Assembly (NCBI RefSeq): GCF_018691265.1
Contig: NW_024881322.1
Span: 17,060,607-17,124,606, forward strand
Length of the DNA stretch: 64,000 bases
Direction: 5' to 3'
Source: Tyto alba
Taxonomy: Eukaryota > Chordata > Aves > Strigiformes > Tytonidae
The notes beneath the pieces are model-generated. The model was not told where the DNA came from. It searched no databases and was given only the letters and a program-made list of their open reading frames with translations. Shown piece by piece: positions 50,781-64,000 of the stretch; the stretch's first letter is position 1, and every line of letters starts with the position of its first letter. Position numbers and translations under genes: made by a program.

Positions 50781-51301
50781 CTTGTGAGACCCCACCTGGA
50801 GTGCTGGCGTCTCCAGCACAAGAAAAGCATAAGCCTGTGGATGCAGGTTCAGAGGAGGCCACGAAGATGCTGGGGGGGCTGGAGCAGCTCCCCTGGGGGG
50901 CCGGGCTGAGAGAGTTGGGGGGGGTTCAGCCTGGAGGAGAGAAGGGTCTGGGGAGCCCTTCGAGCGGCCTCCCAGGGCTTAAAGGGGGGGCAGGAGAGGG
51001 GGGGAGGGACTTTTTACCAGGGAGTATGGGTTTAGCACAAGGGGCAAGTTTTAAACTGAAAGAAGGGAGATTTAGATGAGATCTAAGGCAGAAATTGTTC
51101 CCTGTGCGGGGGGTGAGGCGCTGGCCCAGGGTGCCCAGAGCAGCTGTGGGTGCCCCCTCCCTGGAAGGGTTCAGGGCCAGGTTGGACGGGGCTGGGAGCC
51201 CCCTGGGCTGGGGGAAGGGGGCCCTGCCCGGGGCGGGGGGGGCACTGGAGGGGCTGTAAGGTCCCTTCCAACCCAAACCATTCTCTGGTTCTATGATTCT
51301 T
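50781..51301 (+). mobile_element. CR1 LINE, 5'-truncated, plus strand, with full 3' tail
   Basis: It begins CTTGTGAGACCCCACCTGGA and passes the standard landmarks: AGGCCACGAAGATGCTGG, GTTCAGCCTGGAGGAGAG, TTTAGATGAGATCTAAGGCA and GTCCCTTCCAACCCAAACCA. It ends TTCTCTGGTTCTATGATTCT, the characteristic avian CR1 tail. Compared with the 42.3-kb copy it has lost about 15-20 bases near the start, where the TCCAG...GGGGCCCC portion is missing. It retains no coding sequence. Several G runs of six to eight bases are present. Low divergence from the recalled consensus suggests a relatively recent insertion. Confidence 0.95.
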
Positions 51302-53020
51302 AATAACAGTAAGTCAATAAGGAGTCAAGTCACTTTTAGCCAAGGACAAAAGATCTTCTATGAAAGGGAAAGCTGAGCTGCAAACGTATTGTATGTTTTC
51401 ATATGTATGTTTATTTTCTATCTGTGTACCGAGAGCCCCTGTATTTCTACCGTGATTTCTCTTCAGGATTAAAAGAAAATGAGCTTTTTCGGTTTTGACT
51501 AGTGCTGTGATATGCCACAAGTCTTGTTAGTTGTGATGCTGCCATTACCATATTAAAGGTTCTCATTTCTTCCCTCTGCATAGATTAGCAAATAGTATAT
51601 TTTGCTAAGTAAAAACTTTCTTCTATCACATCACTGCACATTATCAATATAATATTTTAATTCAGATTCTTTAATGAAATGCAGAGAATTTCAAACAAAA
51701 CATTAAGTAGTGCTAAATCTGTATTACAAGTCCTTCGTGTCTCACTCCTTGTGCAAAAGCCCGAAAGCCACCATGTTTGGCTGTTAGAAAAGTGCAACTG
51801 GGATTGTAGAAAACTGACAAACTCATTTTCAAAAGGTAAAAGAATACGGTTAAAAGCCGTATCAGTGCAGCTATCAAACCGATGTCTATTCAGCAATATT
51901 ATTAATTGATGCTTTTTGTTTTAATTGAATTGGCATCTCTGTTATCTCCTTACCACCCCTGTTCAGTTATTCCAGGCATGCGAGGCCCTGTGATCAAAAT
52001 ATTTAAATTGCAACACAACAGGGATGCAGAGCTCATAAAATAAACTCCTGCAACTATTGTAGTAATTAAAATAGAGCTGGGAGAGATGTTAATGCACTGG
52101 CCTGTGACCATCCACAGTATTCAGTTGTTAGCATGTTACCCAGCACAGGCTTGGTCCCCACCAGCTCCCTATTTCCCAGACAGTGCTCAGACGCTATTCA
52201 GGGAAAACGGCAATGGGAAAATTTGCTGCAGCCGTGTGTTTTTGCAGGCAAAGAGAATCCAGGCTTATGGATGTGGGTATCCTTCATCCTGTTGGTGGGT
52301 TTATCCTAGGAAGCAGTGACTGTGAAATGGTGTGAAATAGCATGTCAAAATTCAGGCAGAAAGTGACAAAGCCACTTAAAACTGTTGTCTCTTTAGACAG
52401 GTCTCCTATCACTTCACCACCTTTGACCCCTCTAACATAATACCTCTAGATCATTTCTTGTTGAAGCACACAAAGAAATGCTGCAGGGCTGGTAGAGCAA
52501 TAATGGTGAATATTTTTAATGTTGCTCTTTGTGAACTTACTTAGTAATTTTCTTCAACTTTTGTTGTCTTAGAAACATGTTGAGCTTCTTGAAACTTTTG
52601 AAGAATAGGAAGATACATTTGATTTACTTACTTGTTTTTCCTTCTACATACAGAGAAAGAAAGAAAAAAAAAAGACCTATACATTTATTTTTCCCTGTAA
52701 TTCAATAGAATTTACAATTTCACCCCACTGACATCATTTAAAGTATAATGCACTGAATAACATGATTAACATGGTCAGGAAAAAATCAGCATTTTGCAGT
52801 TTTTGTCATTATTATTTCCAGTCATGACTCCACACTAGCATTTGTCTTTATTATTTTTCTGATATATTGGATTAGCCTTGGAACAGAAGTCTTTGAAAAG
52901 GGGAGATCTCTTGGGTATTGAAAGTATTGCATCAATCTACTTACTCCAAGAACTACAATTTCATGGTCTCGAGAATATAAAACTACTGTATAGGGAAAGT
53001 TTATTTATTATAATAATATC
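51302..53020. other. Unique AT-rich DNA, no supported gene
   Basis: No exon or transposon recognised. Two complementary openings at 51657-51896 and 51679-51909 mirror each other and are likely chance. Confidence 0.55.
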
Positions 53021-59950
<6,930 letters not shown>

Positions 59951-59970
59951 GGGGAGGGGTGGGGGGCGGG
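59951..59970 (+). other. Canonical G-quadruplex motif
   Basis: G4-A-G4-T-G6-C-G3: four G tracts separated by single-base loops. It is immediately preceded by CCCCCTC and an A11 run, so a competing C/G hairpin is also possible. Its surroundings are AT-rich. Confidence 0.85.
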
Positions 59971-60689
59971 ATTCTGCACTGTCCTTTGACTCTATGTGTT
60001 CTAACAGAAAAAAATACATTTTTTATAATTTAGAAATGAGTTAAACTTCAAATCCAAAATGTTATATTTTATCTATGTACCTATTCTTCTATGGATGTGT
60101 GTGTATATATATATGCTGTTTCTATATATTTATATACATATCCATGATAGATGTAAGTTTACTTCTACAAAAGCAGTATAAAGTACATTCAAACAGCTGA
60201 ATCTTTATGGAGGATTTAATAAAGACATGGATATTCCAATTCTAAATCATGTTTTGTTTCTTGCTTTAGTCTGGAAGTTTCTGTATCCAAGTACTATAAA
60301 TAATGACTATGGTGTAATGGCTAAGAATGGCGGCTTAGGTCTGATTCTGTGAGATTCTGATAAGCTACTGCAAAAAGCTTTGTGTACTTTCTATCTGTTT
60401 ATTCCCTTGGGGGCAGAATGCCTTAGGACCTCATTCTGAAATGTCAGCAGCACTAAAAGGAAGATGTTGTCTGTGGCAGAGGCCAGCATGAGTCTCCAGG
60501 ACTTCATTACGCTGCTTGTTTTGTATCCGAGGGTTGAGCTTTTGTGCTGGTCTTCCACTCTGGGGTGATTTTTCATGGGAAACGTGCAAACAGACAAACA
60601 GTCTTGTGATCACTGAAGTGATTTGCGGCCACAGAGCAGATGTGTGGATGAAGGTTGATCACCTTTGCCTCTGCATGTAAATAGCAGCG

Positions 60690-60904
60690 GTACCAGTATC
60701 AGCACTTCCAAAGCTTGTCCCTCACCCTTTTCGGGAGGTGGTAAATCTGTCTGGCCTCCCACCGTTGTCGAACGGTGCATGTGCCATCAGCCATCCGACT
60801 GCGCTGAGTTCGGGAAATAGTTGGGCTGTCAGCTGTTTCCGACGGGGTTGCCACATGCTGTAGCTGCCTGGGGGGACACCCAGGAAAGGCATTTGGCAGT
60901 ACAA
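60690..60904 (-). other. CpG-dense patch with a 56-codon minus-strand ORF
   Basis: At least nine CpGs fall within about 125 bases (60731-60853) of otherwise CpG-poor DNA, with no repeat recognised. On the minus strand an ATG at 60892-60890 opens a 56-codon frame ending at a stop at 60722. The translation includes GVPPGSYSMWQPRRKQ and GWLMAHAPFDNGGRPDRF, which look more protein-like than most chance openings here. However, the frame is short, the bases before the ATG are a poor Kozak match, and two other minus frames are also open (up to 89 codons). I recognise no family. It could be an exon, a microprotein, a regulatory element or an unmethylated chance patch. Confidence 0.3.
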
Positions 60905-61816
60905 GTAGTGGGCAGGGTACAGGATTGATGTGCCTGAGCATGGTGTTCAGCCCTTCTGAGTGCTGCAAGTATCAGCCTCATCTGATCACTCTGATTGAGC
61001 TGGTTAAGCACAGCTGTATTCCTGCGGCTGGCTCTTTCTCCAGCTGGGCTAAAAAGGGCAAAACAGGGATTTGCTTGGAGATGCCTGCCTGGTTGTGCTG
61101 GAATTTCCAGAGCAATCCAGAGCTGTCATTAGCAGTACAGGTTAATGCCTGGGGTGGGTAAAGGGGAAGAGTGGTTTGAGCTACTTTGAGCAGACCCGTA
61201 TCTATCCTTAAACCAGAAGTGCAGCACGTAAATTGTAATATATTATTTAGTTTTTTAAATGAAGTCAAATCGGATGATTTTTTTTTCCTTCCATAAATAC
61301 TGCAGTAGAAGAAGGACCCCCTTTTAATCAAATAGATGTAAATTTCACTGAAGGCAAGGAACAAATGCTCAAACTAAGTATGTATTATATAATAATATGT
61401 AAAATAGTGAGTTAGAAATAGCATTAAAAATGAAAAGTCCAGCAATCAGTAGTTATGAGGTAGTATGCTTTAACAGGTCTGTCAAAACCACAAACGTTTT
61501 ATTCAGAAAGATCTGACTTTATTTTAGCTGAACCATTTTAAAAAGAAAATAGAATTCTAATGATAATGAATGTTTAAGATAATGGGTTGAAACATTATGC
61601 CCAAAGAAACTGTCTGGTTATGTTTCAGCAGTCTTTGTTGTCAGCCTGGAGAGCCAAATACAACCACCCCTCATTAGCTTTTCCCTCTGTGCAGTTAGTC
61701 TACCAATGTTAACATTTTAATGTTGGTTCATCTGTGAGAATCTGAAAATAAGGTCTTAAAGGGAAATAATGCAGGCAACACTACCAGCCCATCTGTAACA
61801 GTGAGGGTTTTGTGCT
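60905..61816. other. Moderately GC-rich then AT-rich DNA, no supported gene
   Basis: The first 250 bases remain richer in G+C than average, without recognisable coding or repeat content. The 128-codon minus-strand opening at 60978-61364 shows no domain. Confidence 0.5.
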
Positions 61817-61883
61817 GTTTTTTTTTGTTTGTTTGGTTGGTTGGTTGGTTTTTTTTTTGTTTTTTTTTTTTTGTTTTGTTTTG

Positions 61884-61914
<31 letters not shown>

Positions 61915-61984
61915 TTTTTTTTTTTTTATTTGGTTTGGTTTCATTTGCTTTGGTTTGGTTTGTCTTGTTTTGTTTTCTTTTTTT
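61817..61984 (+). repeat. T-rich block with GTTT, GGTT and GTTTT repeats
   Basis: A nearly C-free plus-strand stretch: GTTT, then GGTTGGTTGGTTGG, T runs, five or six GTTTT units, a run of 17 T, and GGTTT units. Openings of 60-106 codons crossing it encode only Phe/Leu/Val/Cys-rich low-complexity sequence and are not genes. Confidence 0.95.
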
Positions 61985-62397
61985 TCCCTGGAAAAATGTT
62001 TTCTGCCCTGAACTCCTTTATTTTGGACACTATAAAATTTTCTTTGGTTTTGATTTTGTTTTAAACATGTTCAGTAGTCATCTTGCTACATATATATATA
62101 TATATAGCAGAAATAGTTTATATTTCAAGTAGCAGCTTCTCTGAATGAAGAACAAAGGCTTTTTCAGATGAAACAGATTACTGAAAAATTGAGGATGGCA
62201 GCCTGCATCTTAAACAGTCTATTTTCTGTACTGAGAAGAGAAAGCTCCTGTAGGTAGTTTTCATTGTCTTCATTTGTTTTTAATTTTACCATCCTGAGAA
62301 TCTTAGAGATATGGGCACAAGAGTTACACATCTGAATACACTGACAGTTGGTCAAAAGATCACTTTATTCTGTACCTAATATGATACTTTTTACTGG
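61985..62397. other. Unique AT-rich DNA with a short (TA)n
   Basis: A (TA)n run of about eight units lies at about 62090-62106. Nothing else is recognised. Confidence 0.6.
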
Positions 62398-62462
62398 TGG
62401 CATGAGAGATAACAAGGCTAGATGGTCTTTGGTCTGACCTTGTACAGGTGTTCTTACATACA
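62398..62462 (+). mobile_element. Ancient CR1 3' end
   Basis: CAAGGCTAGATGGTCTTTGG followed by TCTGACCTTGTACAGGTGTT and CTTACAT matches the 3' end shared by old sauropsid CR1 families (gctagatggacctttggtctgacccagtatggctgttcttatg). Only about 65 bases remain, plus orientation, with no coding sequence. It belongs to a different, older CR1 type than the copies at 42.3 and 50.8 kb. Confidence 0.75.
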
Positions 62463-64000
62463 CAAAACACTTTTTTCTAACTCAGAACACACATTGCTAA
62501 TTTGTTCCTCCTAATGTCTTATTCATAACTTTAATCCCTTCTGTAATCCATATAGGTTCTAGTCTGAATTTTTGCTTAAGGCACATTCCCTCTGTATATC
62601 TGCTACATCCTTCCAAAGAATCTTTTAATGAAACTTTTTCATATTATTTTCTTTGAAAGTGATTTTCTTTTAAAAATGGTGAGTTTAAATGTTAATGATC
62701 TACTTCTTTGTAGAAAATAACGCCTTTTAAATATTTTTTACAGAAGTTAGCAGTTGGTTGAATGAAATTAAGTCTGTTATCTTCTAGGTCATTAGAAACT
62801 AGTAATGATATAATATTAAGTGTTTCTCTTACTTTAATAAGTTATTAACTTGATCATTAGCAATTTCTAAACATATTAAAGAACTGTACAAGCACTATAC
62901 AGGCTGTCCTCTGATTAACACATTCATTGAATGTTATTATTTCAGACACTATGTTTTGCTGAAAAATGCATAACTTCAGAAAATTAAATACTCCTTTGGA
63001 ACTACATTATCAAATCAACGTTTTGTTGAACAACAACTTATATCTTCAAATCCATTTCTGTTCTTAAAAATCTATGTGTTTATTAAGGCAGGGGAGGTTG
63101 TTATGGGGGGTTTTGTGTGGTCTTTGTGTTTTTTCTAAGTAAACCAATAAATTTAAATAATCCTGGAATACAGGTATACAAGAAAAAGGAAGAAATACTT
63201 TCTGTATAATTCACACTGTCTTTGAAAAGGGTTAGGGCACTAAGAAAAGCTTTAAAAGATATCCCTTGATGCTGAGGTCAGATTTCTAAGTGTTATATCT
63301 TTTTATTATTATACCTGTTTTATAGCCTGGTCCCTGTTTCTTGTACTTTGATGTTGCATTACACTTCTACCACGACATGGGACTTACTGTTATGGAAGAT
63401 GGTTGTGAGATAAACTTGGTGCAGAAGCCAGGATACTTTAGAGGGTTTTGATGTTTTGAAAACGAGGATTTCTTATTGCTTTGTCTTGCTTGTATTTTTA
63501 CGGTATTCTTCTGCCACCTCTTGCTCTCATTTTTCCTAGATTTGTTGTCTTGTGCGATCCATGTGTGTAAATATCTCAAAGAGAGGTGGCCAAAGGCATG
63601 ACTGACAGACTTCTCCGGTGGTGTTCCACATCTGCAGTACTTGTAGTAGAAAAAACCAATTCCCTGGAAAGGCTGTAGTGCAGACCAAGACTGAAACAAC
63701 AGATTGGCTCTGTGAGGTGGCTTGCATGGTTAATCCGGGCTTTGTTCTTTTCAGTTGGTTTCTTCTCCCTCATTCTTCTTATGACAGTATAAACACGGCT
63801 GCTAAAAAGCTTAGAGAGGATATATGGACTGAATTCCTCCTTGGATACTGATAATATCCAAGCATATATCTCCATCTCCTTCTCATAGGAGGGCTAAGAA
63901 GGACTCAAGTATTTTGGCAACCAGTGGCTCTGGTATGTTTTATATGCTCCATATTACACAATGCTGATAACAATGGCTTGTGTAAGAAGAGTTGACCTTG
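62463..64000. other. Unique AT-rich DNA, no supported gene
   Basis: No gene recognised to the end of the window. Overlapping openings on both strands at 63367-63875 (up to 110 codons) have no domain. They could be part of something continuing beyond the edge, but nothing positive supports that. Confidence 0.5.

Noticed and set aside
50801..51303. Several 60-116-codon openings as genes
   Set aside because: All lie within the plus-strand CR1 3' region and mirror those in the inverted copy at 42.3 kb.
61801..62132. Hydrophobic, membrane-like proteins on the plus strand
   Set aside because: The Phe/Leu/Val/Cys-rich sequence comes from the T/GTTTT-rich block in several frames at once.

Overview
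The window looks like nuclear DNA of a bird. It is AT-rich and CpG-poor, has no bacterial-style gene packing, and carries several CR1 LINE copies. Two of these end in the avian-type 3' tail (...CCTTCCAACCCAAACCATTCT, then TCTATGATTCT). I find no complete protein-coding gene, rRNA, tRNA, CRISPR array or recognisable promoter. The most economical reading is a gene desert or the inside of very long introns. Most open reading frames here are chance openings or lie inside repeats.

Layout. From 1 to about 23.8 kb the sequence is mostly unique AT-rich DNA. It is interrupted by a GC-rich, coding-like block on the minus strand (about 1.7-1.95 kb), two probable MIR-type SINE relics (7.04 kb plus, 13.4 kb minus), an eroded CR1 3' end (9.1 kb), and several long A or T tracts. 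From 23.87 to 24.48 kb there is a CpG-rich minisatellite of 20/21-bp units, with a compound block repeated three times inside it. From 24.5 to 42.3 kb the sequence is again unique, except for a diverged pair of about 150-bp segments at 34.74 and 36.46 kb, each with a splice-acceptor-like pyrimidine tract.

From 42.3 to 51.3 kb there are three CR1 insertions: a young-looking minus-strand copy (42.3 kb), an older minus-strand copy (44.0 kb) and a young-looking plus-strand copy (50.8 kb). The two young ones form an inverted pair about 8 kb apart and are truncated at nearly the same base. A compound AAC/AAT microsatellite lies at 53.0 kb. The last part holds a strong G-quadruplex motif (59.95 kb), a small CpG-dense patch with a 56-codon minus-strand ORF (60.7-60.9 kb), a T/GTTTT-rich block (61.8-62.0 kb) and an ancient CR1 3' end (62.4 kb).

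No operon-like or cooperating set of genes is visible. The observations most worth checking are the coding-like block at 1.7-1.95 kb, the exon-like duplication at 34.7/36.5 kb, the minisatellite with higher-order structure, and the CpG-dense ORF at 60.7-60.9 kb. I did not find evidence for a new multi-gene system.
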